This document shows, piece after piece, positions 1 through 10,427 of a stretch of 64,000 bases of DNA. The DNA lies in contig JADJPE010000005.1 of assembly GCA_016713425.1 (NCBI GenBank), forward strand, positions 5,120,501 through 5,184,500. Reading direction: 5' to 3'. A model generated the notes under the pieces. It was given only the letters and a program-made list of their open reading frames with translations, did no database searches and was not told the origin of the DNA. The translations under genes and the position numbers were made by a program. Within the stretch, counting starts at the first letter, position 1, and each line of letters opens with the position of its first letter. The stretch is from Deltaproteobacteria bacterium (GTDB lineage Bacteria > Myxococcota > Kuafuiibacteriia > Kuafuiibacteriales > Kuafuiibacteriaceae).

Positions 1-87
1 GCGCTGAACACCATCACGAATATCGCGGCGCGCGGTAGCCAAGGAGTGAACATAGTCGCTTTCTACTCCATTGCTTTCCGCACGTAA
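1..87 (+). CDS. C-terminal end of an unknown gene (cut by window edge)
   Basis: Frame 1 is open from the first base to a TAA at 85-87 and encodes 28 residues ending in FYSIAFRT. About 70% of its codons end in G or C, as in the neighbouring genes, so it is probably the tail of a plus-strand gene starting before the window. The tail is too short to assign a family. The alternating hydrophobic/aromatic ending would suit a last beta strand, but this is a guess. Confidence 0.35.
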   Translation, partial: ALNTITNIAARGSQGVNIVAFYSIAFRT

Positions 88-370
88 GTCACATCGGTCG
101 ACTGTCCTTGGTGTGTAACAGACACGCCTCCGGCTGGGCTCGTGGGCAGACGCGGAGGCACGGCGAGTTCGACTTGGTGGACCACGCGACGGGTGAGGGC
201 ACTTGTTCGTGTGCGAATGCGCGTTTTCCGAAGCGTAACGCTCGATCGAGCGCGTGCTACGAAATCGCCGAGCGGCGTTGGCCTAGGCACCTGTCGTTCG
301 CAGGATCGGCGACGTCCCGCTCCCGCGGCCTCTTGCTTGCAGCGGAGACGAGGCAAGGAGGTCTGCTACC
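88..370. other. Intergenic region without a recognised gene
   Basis: About 280 bp between the partial left-edge gene and the small membrane protein. Open frames here have no plausible ribosome binding sites or recognisable products. Only the Shine-Dalgarno sequence of the next gene (AAGGAGG near 355) stands out. I see no clear promoter or terminator. Confidence 0.4.
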
Positions 371-580
371 ATGCGCTACATCGCCGGCATCTTGCTGCTC
401 ATGGTGGGCGCCGTGCTGGGTCTCGTGGGTGACTATCCGATCGATCATCCCGCCTATCGTTCGCTAGGCTTGCTGGTCGCGGGGGGACTTCTGGTCGCGG
501 CCGGCATTGCTGTGCTGCTCATCGCCTCGGGCGCGAGAGGAAGCCGCGAGGATGAACCGCCCTCAAGGATCTCGCCCTAG
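371..580 (+). CDS. Small two-helix membrane protein, 69 aa
   Basis: Unrecognised family. Two hydrophobic stretches, about residues 4-22 and 29-53, predict a hairpin inner-membrane protein with a short Ser/Arg/Glu-rich cytoplasmic or periplasmic tail. A strong Shine-Dalgarno AAGGAGG lies about 9 nt before the ATG, good evidence of translation. The 3' end overlaps by 18 nt the 3' end of the convergent gene on the other strand. No function can be given; it resembles the small anonymous membrane proteins common in GC-rich bacteria. Confidence 0.65.
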   Translation: MRYIAGILLLMVGAVLGLVGDYPIDHPAYRSLGLLVAGGLLVAAGIAVLLIASGARGSREDEPPSRISP

Positions 581-2524
581 AGCTCGAAGCCGCTCGGCGA
601 TTCGAACGTCGGCGAATTCGAACGCAAGAACTTCCTTTTCGAGAGCTCGAAGTGCGCGGCGCGCTTCGATGATGCCTGGCTGATCGCCTGCGCGGGCGCG
701 GTCGGCCAGTCGATAGATCGCGCGTTCGCGGGCGCGAATCTTGATGGGCGCCTCGCTCAAGTAGCGCTCGAATTCTTGTCGCTCGGTCGACGAAAGTTGG
801 CCCGGCGCGTCGGGTTCGGTTCGAGCGCTCCGAGCGGCGATTTCGGCCTTTCGCCGTTCGATGGTCTCAAGCGCATGACCCGACCGTGCGATCTTCTTCT
901 GCGCAAGGCGCCAGTCTTGTCCGGGAGGCCACGCGACAGGAGCGGTAGCCTTCGCTCGATCCGGGGCGGCAGCGTCCAGACCCTTCGGTTCCTGCGCGGG
1001 CTGCTTCTGCGTGAGCTGCTTCTGCGTCGGCTGCTTCTGTGTGAGCTGCTTCTGCGCGGGCTGCGTCGACTTCTTGGCGCGGGACTCCTGCTTGCGGTGC
1101 GCCTTCTGCTGAAGCCGATCGTACACCATGGTGACCCACTCCGCGGCGTGGTGTGTGGGGAGCGAGATGGGGCCGAACGCAGGATGAAAGATTCGCGTCT
1201 CTCCGCCGACCTTGAACTCGAGGAAGCCGCCGTTGTGGATCGGTATCAGGCTGTAGAAGGCGATGAGCGGGCCGTACGAGTAGTCTTCGCCGAAATCCAT
1301 GCTGATCATGTTCGGGATGCCGCCGGTGACGTGGTGCTCGTACTCGGCCACTTGCGCCGAGACCCACATCAGACGTTGTCTGATTTCGCTTCCTCGACTG
1401 GTGAGCGAGATGCCCCCCGGAGCGCCCTCGATGAGCCACGCATTGGGGACGAGACGAAGCTGTGCGCGTCCCTCTCGTCGAAACTGCTCGAGCGTAGGGA
1501 ACATGAATGTCACGCCAAGGCCGGTTCCGGCGCCGCCGAGCGCTGGATGGCCAAAGCTACGAAGTCCCATGGCGAGGAGCAGGTAGTGAATCGAAAAAGT
1601 GTCCCAGTTCTTCTCGTCGGTTCCGCTTCGGACGACGGAGGCCGCGCTCTCGAGGAACTTCGACAGACCGAAGAATCCACTCGAAAGATGTTCCTTTGCT
1701 TTTTCGAACAACCCGCTCGGCGACTGTGCGGAAGCCGCGTGTTCGTTCGCGTTGCGGAAGACATCGACGAGCTTGTCCGCATCGCTCGCGAACCCCGAGA
1801 GCCAGGCCGCGGTCGCAAGAACTTGCTTCTGGGTCTCGGGGGGAAGCTTGGCCACGTCGCGTTGGGACAGGTGTGATGGCTTGAGGCCGGCGCGCAACGC
1901 TCGCAGGAGCTTCTGAGTGTCCGCCGCGAGAGCATCGCTCCATCCGCGTACCCGGGCGGCCAGGACCTCGAGCCCAGGGGCAATGAGTTGGCCCGCCGTC
2001 CCGAGCTCGTGGACGCCTTGGCCGAAGGCGCGATAGACTGTGTCGAGCCCTGGTACCGTCGTGCACCCTGTTTTGGGAAACAGCTGATGTGACCAACGGT
2101 TCAGATCCGCCTGAAAGCCCGCCTCCTCGACTTTGGCGGAGGCGTCAATCGTTGACAGGTCCAGGTTGACCGAGCGCGGACGCCACGCGCCCGACGCGAT
2201 CATGTCGGCGGAGACCCGGGTCAGGGCAAGCAAGTCGGGCTCTGGGATGTCGAGGGCCAGCGCGGCGCGCGCGATGAGGCTCGCCGCGGCCTTGTCGTGG
2301 GGACGCACCGCGAGCTTCACGGCCGCGGTTCGAAGCGCGAGCATCAAGGCTGGGTAGTCAGACGTCTCGGCAAAATGCTGAAAAGCCTCCATCGAGTTGC
2401 GCGCCGTTCGGAATGCGCGGCAGGTCTCCGCGTAACGCGCCATGGGGTCCGTGGAGGCCTTCTCAGAGGGCTCCGGAGCAGGGTGGATAGGGGCGTTGCC
2501 TACGCTTCGATGAGCCAGAATCAC
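563..2524 (-). CDS. Large hypothetical protein with Gln-Lys repeat, 653 aa
   Basis: I do not recognise a domain. The first two thirds are mixed alpha/beta with Leu/Ala-rich helices; a segment around residues 340-470 contains several aromatic beta-like stretches. At about residues 485-510 there is a five-unit 5-residue repeat (consensus TQKQL/P), encoded by a 15-bp tandem repeat at 995-1069. The C-terminus is highly charged and helical, probably coiled coil. The start used is GTG with GAGG about 12 nt upstream; an internal ATG at 2443 is an alternative. No signal peptide or membrane segment is evident, so it is probably cytoplasmic. The gene stands alone, divergent from the agmatine genes. Confidence 0.7.
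   Translation of the reverse strand: MILAHRSVGNAPIHPAPEPSEKASTDPMARYAETCRAFRTARNSMEAFQHFAETSDYPALMLALRTAAVKLAVRPHDKAAASLIARAALALDIPEPDLLALTRVSADMIASGAWRPRSVNLDLSTIDASAKVEEAGFQADLNRWSHQLFPKTGCTTVPGLDTVYRAFGQGVHELGTAGQLIAPGLEVLAARVRGWSDALAADTQKLLRALRAGLKPSHLSQRDVAKLPPETQKQVLATAAWLSGFASDADKLVDVFRNANEHAASAQSPSGLFEKAKEHLSSGFFGLSKFLESAASVVRSGTDEKNWDTFSIHYLLLAMGLRSFGHPALGGAGTGLGVTFMFPTLEQFRREGRAQLRLVPNAWLIEGAPGGISLTSRGSEIRQRLMWVSAQVAEYEHHVTGGIPNMISMDFGEDYSYGPLIAFYSLIPIHNGGFLEFKVGGETRIFHPAFGPISLPTHHAAEWVTMVYDRLQQKAHRKQESRAKKSTQPAQKQLTQKQPTQKQLTQKQPAQEPKGLDAAAPDRAKATAPVAWPPGQDWRLAQKKIARSGHALETIERRKAEIAARSARTEPDAPGQLSSTERQEFERYLSEAPIKIRARERAIYRLADRARAGDQPGIIEARRALRALEKEVLAFEFADVRIAERLRALGRDP
995..1069. 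repeat. 15-bp tandem repeat, five units, in-frame
   Basis: Five consecutive 15-bp units built on GGCTGCTTCTGCG, with a few substitutions between units, encode the Gln-Lys pentapeptide repeat of the minus-strand hypothetical protein. Unit length is a multiple of three, so copy-number change would keep the reading frame. Confidence 0.85.
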
Positions 2525-2724
2525 GCTTTGGGTGCCTCAAGAGAAGTTTCGGATGCCGGTCCCGTTTGTTGCGACAAACATGTCGCACCACACCAACTGG
2601 CGGGGCGACGCCGGCTCGGGACCGGGACCAACGGTCCGGGACGCCGGGTAAAAATTCGGGGTTCATCGCCGATCTTTGTCTGTCTTGACATCAAGAAGCG
2701 GATTAGGGTCCGGAGATTCATCGC

Positions 2725-3855
2725 ATGACCGCAACCGAACGCATCCCCGACGAGCACAGTCTCCGCCGATCGTCTTCCTGGTATCCCGCTGAATGGGTAC
2801 CCCACCAAGCCTGCTGGATGGCATGGCCGCATCATCCTGACTGGGGTGACGACCTGCTCTCTGCGAAGCGCGAGATCGTCGCCTTGGCACGTGCGGTCAG
2901 CGATTGGGATGTCGACGCTGACGTCGACCGAGGAGAGGTCGAAGGCAGTTCGGGAAACGTTCCATCTCGGGGCGAGCGTGTTCGCCTTCTCGTGATGAAC
3001 GAGGAGGCCGCGGCCGATGCCCGAAGGCATCTCAAAGACACGCCCGTGGACGTCGTCATCATGCCGTATGGCGACATTTGGCTGCGAGACACGCTACCTC
3101 TCTTCGTCTTCGCGCAAGGGACGGGCGAGGAGCTCAAACTCAAAGCCGCGTGTTTCGGATTCAATGGGTGGGGTGGGAAGTACTTCTACGAGGAGGACGG
3201 CACGCTCGCGACGCGCGTGGCGGCCCTGAAGGATATCGAGGTCGTCCATTCCTCACTGTTCTTCGAGGGAGGATCGATCGATGTCGACGGCGAAGGCTCG
3301 CTCCTGACCACGCGTTCCTGCCTCCTGAACGACAATCGAAATCCTGGGTGGTCCGAACAAGGCATCGAGCGGGAACTCGAACGGTGCCTAGGCGCTGAGA
3401 AAGTGATCTGGCTCGACGAGGGACTCAAGAACGATCACACGGACGGGCACGTAGACACGCTCGCGCGCTTTGTCCGCCCTGGCGTCGTCGTGTGTATGAC
3501 GCCCAAGACCGAAGAAGATCCGAACTGTGCGGCGCTCCGCGCGATCGAACGCACGCTGCGCGGGACCAAAGACGCACGTGGGCGGTCGCTCGAAGTCATC
3601 ACCGTTCCCTCGCCGGGCGCCATCCTCGATCGGCACGGCACGATCTTGCCCGCGAGCTATATGAACTTCTACGTGGCCAACACGGCGGTCGTCGTTCCGA
3701 CGTACGGCAGCCCTTGGGATGAAGAGGCGGTGAGCGCGCTCAGACCTCTCTTCCCGAACCGGCGCGTCGTTGGTTCCTCGGCGAAGGCTATTCTCACCGG
3801 GGGCGGTGCGTTTCATTGTATCACCCAGCAGGAACCCAAAGCGGAGGCCCCATGA
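2725..3855 (+). CDS. aguA: Agmatine deiminase / peptidyl-arginine deiminase family
   Basis: Predicted to hydrolyse agmatine to N-carbamoylputrescine and ammonia, the first step of putrescine synthesis from agmatine. The guanidine-modifying fold is shown by WLRDT near residue 118, the TDGHVD block with His242, and the C-terminal GGGAFHCIT block with the nucleophile Cys365. At 376 aa it has the usual length. A short charged insertion around residues 55-80 is unusual. GGAG lies 10 nt before the ATG. The stop overlaps the next gene's start (ATGA), and that gene is the amidase for the second step, which supports agmatine over peptidyl-arginine as substrate. An arginine decarboxylase is not present in the window. 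Confidence 0.9.
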   Translation: MTATERIPDEHSLRRSSSWYPAEWVPHQACWMAWPHHPDWGDDLLSAKREIVALARAVSDWDVDADVDRGEVEGSSGNVPSRGERVRLLVMNEEAAADARRHLKDTPVDVVIMPYGDIWLRDTLPLFVFAQGTGEELKLKAACFGFNGWGGKYFYEEDGTLATRVAALKDIEVVHSSLFFEGGSIDVDGEGSLLTTRSCLLNDNRNPGWSEQGIERELERCLGAEKVIWLDEGLKNDHTDGHVDTLARFVRPGVVVCMTPKTEEDPNCAALRAIERTLRGTKDARGRSLEVITVPSPGAILDRHGTILPASYMNFYVANTAVVVPTYGSPWDEEAVSALRPLFPNRRVVGSSAKAILTGGGAFHCITQQEPKAEAP

Positions 3856-4784
3856 GTCCAGCGAAGCCCCAACATTCGTCGACGCATCACGACGCCGGCG
3901 GTACGACCTCGACCGAGCAACTCACGGTCGCGGTCGTCCAGTGTCCCCTTCAGGGCCCGCGAGAACGCAACATCGCCTGCGTCGATCGTTGGGTACGCCA
4001 CGCGGCAGCGCAAGGCGCCCACGTGATCTTGCCACCCGAGCTTTTCGAGGGACGCTACTTCCCGCAGCGCGAGGACCCAAGCTTCTTCGACGAGGCACGT
4101 GCCTTCGCTGGCAACCGGACCATTGCGCACTTCTCTGCGTTGGCGCGTGAACTCCAGGTCGTCATACCGGTTTCGTTTTTCGAGCGGGACCAGCAGGCCT
4201 ACTACAACTCGGTGTCGGTCATCGATGCGACCGGTGAGGTCCTTGGCCTCTATCGAAAGAGCCATATCCCAGACGGTCCCGGGTATTCGGAGAAGTATTA
4301 CTTTCGCCCCGGCGACACTGGCTTTCGCGTCTTCGATACGTCCTTCGGCGTCATCGGCGTCGGAATCTGTTGGGATCAATGGTACCCGGAGTGCGCGCGT
4401 GCGATGACGCTGTTGGGGGCGGAGGTCTTGCTCTATCCGACCGCCATCGGCTCCGAGCCAGCGACACCTGACGTCGATACGAAGGAACCGTGGCAGCGAG
4501 TGATGGTCGGGCACGCGGTCGCCAACTCGATTCCCGTCGCCGCGGCGAATCGCATAGGTGTGGAAGACGGTATGTCTTTTTACGGCTCGTCATTTATCGC
4601 AAACAGCCGAGGCGACAAGGTCGTTGAGCTCTCTCGAACCGAGGAAGGAACGGCGCTCGCGCACTTCAATCGCCGGGATGTTGCCTCTGAACGAAACGCC
4701 TGGGGCTTTTTCCGAGATCGGCGGCCCGACCTTTACGATACGCTTCTGACCGCCGATGGCCACACCCGCTGGAGGCGCAGGTGA
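3852..4784 (+). CDS. aguB: N-carbamoylputrescine amidase
   Basis: Nitrilase-superfamily enzyme, 310 aa, predicted to cleave N-carbamoylputrescine to putrescine, CO2 and ammonia. The Glu-Lys-Cys triad is visible: Glu63 in LPPELFEG, Lys136 in YRKSHIPDG and Cys173 in GICWDQWYPE. The last block, with Trp-Asp-Gln-Trp after Cys, is typical of AguB rather than of beta-ureidopropionase. I chose the ATG that overlaps the aguA stop codon; an upstream in-frame start at 3816 would lie deep in aguA. Translational coupling with aguA is likely. The gene ends 13 nt from the convergent hemerythrin gene. Confidence 0.92.
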   Translation: MSPAKPQHSSTHHDAGGTTSTEQLTVAVVQCPLQGPRERNIACVDRWVRHAAAQGAHVILPPELFEGRYFPQREDPSFFDEARAFAGNRTIAHFSALARELQVVIPVSFFERDQQAYYNSVSVIDATGEVLGLYRKSHIPDGPGYSEKYYFRPGDTGFRVFDTSFGVIGVGICWDQWYPECARAMTLLGAEVLLYPTAIGSEPATPDVDTKEPWQRVMVGHAVANSIPVAAANRIGVEDGMSFYGSSFIANSRGDKVVELSRTEEGTALAHFNRRDVASERNAWGFFRDRRPDLYDTLLTADGHTRWRRR

Positions 4785-4797
4785 GACGCGTGACTCT

Positions 4798-5391
4798 TCA
4801 AGATGTCTTGGTCATGACCGCGAGGCGCCGGCTGATCTCGACGTAGTGAGCACGGCGCCCGGCGGGAAGAACGGCCTCCTCGACATCGGCGAACGATTCA
4901 CGCAGCGCTTCTTCGGACGCAGGAGCCTCCAAGAACCGCGCGGCCAGGAGCGGAAAGACGTCGGACTCTTCGCGATCCATGTGGCCACGCATCGCATGAA
5001 GGTAGACATGCGCAAGTCGAAGCGTCTGTTCCCAATCGCCGGATTCGATGGCGCCGCAGAGCTCGAACGTCAGCGCTTCGGCCTTCTTGTGTTCCTTGGC
5101 CAGCGCATCAAGCACGGCGCGACTCGCTTCATCACGCACCGTGTCGAAGCAACATCGTTCCTCTTTGGCGCGGTGGCATAGGTGGACGAAATTTCCGATG
5201 AAATCGATGACGTCAGCCCAGAATTCGGTTCGCAAAGACGCACCTCGCGCGAGTCGCTGGGCTTCCGTCTCGACGGAAGCCAAGACGGCTCGCATGAGCG
5301 TGTGCTCGCTCCGAAGCTCGGCTTCCGGACTTTGCCGGGACGTGCGTGGTGTCGACGTGCGCCAGATCTCGACGTCTTCGGTCACGGTCAT
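4798..5391 (-). CDS. Hemerythrin-like (HHE) cation-binding protein
   Basis: A 197-aa predicted four-helix bundle with the HHE pattern: His in an EH pair near residue 29, FVHLCHRAKEE near 70, EHKKAE near 100 and YLHAMRGHMDREESDVFPL near 130-150. Such domains bind a di-iron centre and serve in O2, NO or redox sensing or iron handling. There is no attached second domain. The gene lies downstream of leuB on the same strand but is separated by 160 bp that contain an 18-bp tandem repeat, so it may have its own promoter. The exact ligand or role cannot be inferred. Confidence 0.8.
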   Translation of the reverse strand: MTVTEDVEIWRTSTPRTSRQSPEAELRSEHTLMRAVLASVETEAQRLARGASLRTEFWADVIDFIGNFVHLCHRAKEERCCFDTVRDEASRAVLDALAKEHKKAEALTFELCGAIESGDWEQTLRLAHVYLHAMRGHMDREESDVFPLLAARFLEAPASEEALRESFADVEEAVLPAGRRAHYVEISRRLAVMTKTS

Positions 5392-5443
5392 GATGCGTAA
5401 AGTCTCTAACGGCGCACGGCCCTGCGCAAGAGGCGCGCGTCCG

Positions 5444-5533
5444 ACTTGCCTGCCCGTTGGAACTTGCCTGCCCGTTGGAACTTGCCTGCCCGTTGGAACT
5501 TGCCCGCCCGTTGGAACTTGCCTGCCCGTCGAA
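5444..5533. repeat. 18-bp tandem repeat, five units, intergenic
   Basis: Five head-to-tail units of ACTTGCCTGCCCGTTGGA occupy the gap between leuB and the hemerythrin gene. Units 1-3 are identical, unit 4 has one change and the last differs at its end. There are no spacers, so this is not a CRISPR array. It sits just upstream of the minus-strand hemerythrin gene and could be a leader or promoter element, or simply a minisatellite. Confidence 0.9.
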
Positions 5534-5553
5534 GGCTGGGCGAAAGCTTCGGC

Positions 5554-6615
5554 CTAGGCGAGTTTGGCCAGGACAGCCTCCGTCATGCCCTCGGTTCCGA
5601 GCGGGCCGCCCATGTCTCGGGTGCGTGCCCCAAGGTCGAGGGCGTCCTCGACCGCTTGTTCGATGGCGGCGGCTTCGGCTTCGAGCTGCAACGAGTGGCG
5701 GAGGAGCATGGCCGCGCTCAGAATGGCGGCGAGTGGGTTGGCGATGCCTTGACCCGCGATGTCGGGCGCCGAGCCGTGAACCGGTTCATAGAGGCCTCTC
5801 GACGTTTCGCCGAGCGACGCGCTGGGCAACATGCCGAGCGATCCGGTCAGCACCGAGGCCTCGTCCGAAAGGATGTCGCCGAACATATTCTCCGTGACGA
5901 TGACATCGAAGCTCTGGGCGGCGGTGATGAGACGCATCGCGCATGAATCGACGAGTTGATGTTCGATGCGGATATCCGGGCACTCGCTCGCAAGCTCAGT
6001 CGCGAATCGACGCCAAAGCCGCGAGGTCTCGAGAACGTTCGCCTTGTCGACCGAGGTGACGTGGCGCTTGCGGGCGCGGGCGATTTCGATCGCGAGTTTC
6101 AAGATGCGGCGAATCTCAAAGTCTGCGTACTCGAGCGTGTCGACCGATCGCTCCCCGCGGGTTGTCGTCTCGGTAAAGCGCGGTTCGCCGAAATACAAGC
6201 CGCCCGTGAGCTCCCGCAGGATCACGAAATCCACACCTTCGACGCGCTCCCGACGAAGCGGCGAGCCGTCCAAGAGTGCAGGCAGCGCCTTGATGGGGCG
6301 AATGTTGGCGAACAGGCCGAGCTTCTTTCGGATGCCGAGCAGCCCCTGCTCCGGACGCACGCGGGCTCTCGGATCATCCCACTTGGGGCCGCCGACCGCG
6401 CCCAACAGAATGGCGTCGGACTCGAGACAAATGGCCTCGGTCTCGGGCGGGAGCGCTGTGCCTTTGGCATCGATGGCGCAACCGCCGATCAGCGCCTCGC
6501 GGTAGATGAACGTATGGCCATGCTTCTTCGCGATGTGGTTCAGGATCTGACACGCGGCGGCGACGACTTCCGGGCCGATTCCGTCCCCGGGCAAGAGGGC
6601 TATGTTCGCTTTCAT
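5554..6615 (-). CDS. leuB: 3-isopropylmalate dehydrogenase
   Basis: NAD-dependent beta-decarboxylating dehydrogenase, 353 aa. The N-terminus IALLPGDGIGPEV, the Arg-rich substrate region VRPEQGLLGIRKKLGL, the Asp cluster SDEASVL and the adenine-binding HGSAPDIAGQGIANP block all match LeuB. It oxidises 3-isopropylmalate for leucine; in the citramalate route the same enzyme converts erythro-3-methylmalate to 2-oxobutyrate. The ATG at 6615 was chosen because AAGGAGCC precedes it and because it overlaps the cimA stop (ATGA); upstream in-frame codons lie inside cimA. It is the last gene of the branched-chain run. Confidence 0.96.
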   Translation of the reverse strand: MKANIALLPGDGIGPEVVAAACQILNHIAKKHGHTFIYREALIGGCAIDAKGTALPPETEAICLESDAILLGAVGGPKWDDPRARVRPEQGLLGIRKKLGLFANIRPIKALPALLDGSPLRRERVEGVDFVILRELTGGLYFGEPRFTETTTRGERSVDTLEYADFEIRRILKLAIEIARARKRHVTSVDKANVLETSRLWRRFATELASECPDIRIEHQLVDSCAMRLITAAQSFDVIVTENMFGDILSDEASVLTGSLGMLPSASLGETSRGLYEPVHGSAPDIAGQGIANPLAAILSAAMLLRHSLQLEAEAAAIEQAVEDALDLGARTRDMGGPLGTEGMTEAVLAKLA

Positions 6616-8240
6616 GATGGCTCCTTGTGTGTGTGATGCGGTGCGACCACATTGGTTCCGTGTTCCTTTGCGCCATGCACCAGGCCGTACTCGTATCCAT
6701 CCAGCAAGGCTCGCCATGACGCCTCGATGATGTTCTTGGAGGCTCCGACCGTTGACCACGTGCGCTCGCCGCATCGCGTGTCGATGAGGACTCTCGTGGT
6801 CGCGCTCGTCCCGTCCGTCGTGTCGAGGATTCGAACTTTGTAGTCGACGAGATGAAAGCGCTCAACTTCCGGAAAGGCCGCCGACAGAGCGCGTCGAAGC
6901 GCGACATCGAGGGCCTCGACCGGGCCGTCCCCATCTCCGGCGGTGTGGTACTGCTTGCCCTGGATGTCGATCTTGACCATGGCTTGGGCGTGGCTTCGGC
7001 CCGAACGGTTCTCGACCATGACGGTATGGTTGACGGGTTGAAAAGGTGCCACGTAGCTGCCCGCCTGGCGAGAGAGCATGAGGGCGACCGAGGCCTCGGC
7101 CGCCTCGAACGAGAACCCCTCCGCCTCGAGTTCTTTGATTTGATCCAGCACGGTGGTGACGTGCGTGCCCTTTTCTAGGTCGCCGCTCAGGCCGAGTTCC
7201 TCAGCCTTGCTGAGAAGATTGCCTCGGCCCGAGAGCTCACTGACGACGACGCGCATCGAGTTGCCCACGCGCTCTGGTTCGACATGTTGATATGCGCGTT
7301 CGTTTCGACGCATCGCAGCCACGTGGATCCCGCCTTTGTGGGCGAACGCGCTTCGGCCGACAAACGCCATCTGCTCATTGAGGGCGACGTTCGCGACTTC
7401 GGCGACGAAGTGGGCGAGATCGAAGAGCGTCTTGAGCGAAGCGTCGGGCACGCATTCCACGCCAAGCTTCAGCTGGAGGTTCGGAATGATGGCGCATAGA
7501 TTCGCGTTTCCACATCGCTCTCCGATGCCGTTGATGGTGCCCTGGACCTGTGAGGCGCCCGCACGAATCGCTGCGATGGAATTGGCAACGGCGACTTCGC
7601 CGTCGTTGTGGCAGTGAACGCCAAGCGGCGTGTCGACGGCCGCTTTCACCGACCGCACGATGTCCTCGACGTCCCAGGGCATCGCGCCGCCGTTGGTCTC
7701 GCAGAGAACGAGCGTTTCCGCGCCGCCTCTCGCGGCGGCCTTCAACGTGGCGACGGCGTAGTCCGGATTGGCTCGATACCCTTCAAAGAAGTGCTCCGCG
7801 TCGTAGATGACCCGACGATGGCTCTCGCGGAGGAAGGCTACACTTTCTTCGATCATCCGGAGGTTTTCGTCGAGGTCGACGCGCAGGACGTCGGTCACGT
7901 GCAAGGTCCACGTCTTCCCGACAAGACTGCAAACCTCGGTGCCGGCGGCGATGAGCGCCTGGAGGTTCGCGTCCTCGCTCGCCAAGATTCCGCGGCGTCG
8001 GGTTGCGCCGAACGCGACGATCTTTGCCGAACGCCATGGCGTCCGCGCGGCACGCTCGAAAAACTCGAGGTCCTTCGGGTTCGAACCGGGCCAGCCGGCT
8101 TCGATGAAGGCCACGCCGAACTCATCGAGACGGCGTGCGATGCGAAGCTTGTCCTCGCAGGAAAATGAGATGCCTTCGGTCTGGGCTCCGTCTCGGAGCG
8201 TCGTATCGAAGACCGCAACCTTCGGTGGATGAGACGACAT
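6612..8240 (-). CDS. cimA: (R)-citramalate synthase
   Basis: Condenses pyruvate with acetyl-CoA to (R)-citramalate, the entry to threonine-independent isoleucine synthesis. The 542-aa protein has the HMGL-like barrel start FDTTLRDGAQTEGISFS followed by FIEAGWPGSNPKD, which is the signature of the CimA subgroup rather than LeuA, and the HCHNDGEVAVAN metal site. The C-terminal part after about residue 400 is the regulatory LeuA dimer domain. Start ATG at 8240 has AAGGAGGAG in front. Flanked by leuD and leuB, which supply the next steps. No separate leuA is present in this run, so whether leucine synthesis is also served from here is open. Confidence 0.93.
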   Translation of the reverse strand: MSSHPPKVAVFDTTLRDGAQTEGISFSCEDKLRIARRLDEFGVAFIEAGWPGSNPKDLEFFERAARTPWRSAKIVAFGATRRRGILASEDANLQALIAAGTEVCSLVGKTWTLHVTDVLRVDLDENLRMIEESVAFLRESHRRVIYDAEHFFEGYRANPDYAVATLKAAARGGAETLVLCETNGGAMPWDVEDIVRSVKAAVDTPLGVHCHNDGEVAVANSIAAIRAGASQVQGTINGIGERCGNANLCAIIPNLQLKLGVECVPDASLKTLFDLAHFVAEVANVALNEQMAFVGRSAFAHKGGIHVAAMRRNERAYQHVEPERVGNSMRVVVSELSGRGNLLSKAEELGLSGDLEKGTHVTTVLDQIKELEAEGFSFEAAEASVALMLSRQAGSYVAPFQPVNHTVMVENRSGRSHAQAMVKIDIQGKQYHTAGDGDGPVEALDVALRRALSAAFPEVERFHLVDYKVRILDTTDGTSATTRVLIDTRCGERTWSTVGASKNIIEASWRALLDGYEYGLVHGAKEHGTNVVAPHHTHKEPS

Positions 8241-8277
8241 GCTGCTCCTCCTTGGGATGAAGAACGGTTCGAACACT

Positions 8278-8859
8278 CTAGCGCGCTTCGAACGCGGCAA
8301 TCGCAGCCTCGTGGGATGACAGGTACTCGAGCTGGTCCATGCCCTTGAGAATGCACTTCTTGGCGAACCCGTCGATCTCGAAAGAAAAGGCCTGCCCATC
8401 GGGCAGGCAAGCGGTCTGCGACTCGAGGTCGATGTCCAGGTCGAGCGTTCCGTTCTGGGTAAGCTTGTCTTCGAGGATATCGTGGGCTTGTGAAACGAAG
8501 CTGATCGGGAGTAGGCCGTTCTTGAGCGCGTTGTTTCTAAAGATGTCGGCAAAGGAACGCGCCACCACGACCCGGAAACCGTAGTCGAAGAGCGCCCACG
8601 GCGCGTGTTCGCGCGATGAACCGCAGCCGAAGTTGTTCTTGGCGACGAGTATCTGACGCCCAACTTGGCCAGGATCATTCAAGATGAAGTCAGGCTTCGG
8701 TTTCCCGTCCCCCGAATATCGCCAGTCGTGGAAGAGCAGCTTTCCGAGACCGACCTTGTCGGTCACCTTGAGAAAACGCGCCGGAATGATTTGGTCCGTA
8801 TCGATGTCGTCGACCAACAGGGGCACAACCGCTGACTTGAGACGTGTGAACTGCTCCAT
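8278..8859 (-). CDS. leuD: 3-isopropylmalate dehydratase, small subunit
   Basis: The 193-aa swivelling subunit of isopropylmalate/citramalate isomerase. The DIDTDQIIPARFLK N-terminus and the FGCGSSREHAPWAL substrate-binding loop are diagnostic. It partners LeuC, encoded 86 bp upstream on the same strand; the gap is pyrimidine-rich on the plus strand and holds no gene. It works on both isopropylmalate and citramalate/citraconate in organisms that use CimA. cimA begins 37 bp after its stop. Confidence 0.95.
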   Translation of the reverse strand: MEQFTRLKSAVVPLLVDDIDTDQIIPARFLKVTDKVGLGKLLFHDWRYSGDGKPKPDFILNDPGQVGRQILVAKNNFGCGSSREHAPWALFDYGFRVVVARSFADIFRNNALKNGLLPISFVSQAHDILEDKLTQNGTLDLDIDLESQTACLPDGQAFSFEIDGFAKKCILKGMDQLEYLSSHEAAIAAFEAR

Positions 8860-8945
8860 GACTTGCTCGTCCTCTTCCTCTTCCTGTTCCTCTTCCGCGT
8901 GTTCGGTTTCGTTGAGATTCGCGCTTCGCTTTCCCTCGTCGCCGA

Positions 8946-10379
<1,434 letters not shown>

Positions 10380-10427
10380 GTCCCAAAAATCTCCTGACCT
10401 CTTTCGTCGGAGGTCGTCCACTTGGTC

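Noticed and set aside
2685..2714. Promoter with TTGACA at 2685
   Set aside because: No acceptable -10 box lies 15-19 bp downstream, so I did not list it.
5444..5533. CRISPR array
   Set aside because: Units are directly contiguous with no spacers, and there are no cas genes in the window.
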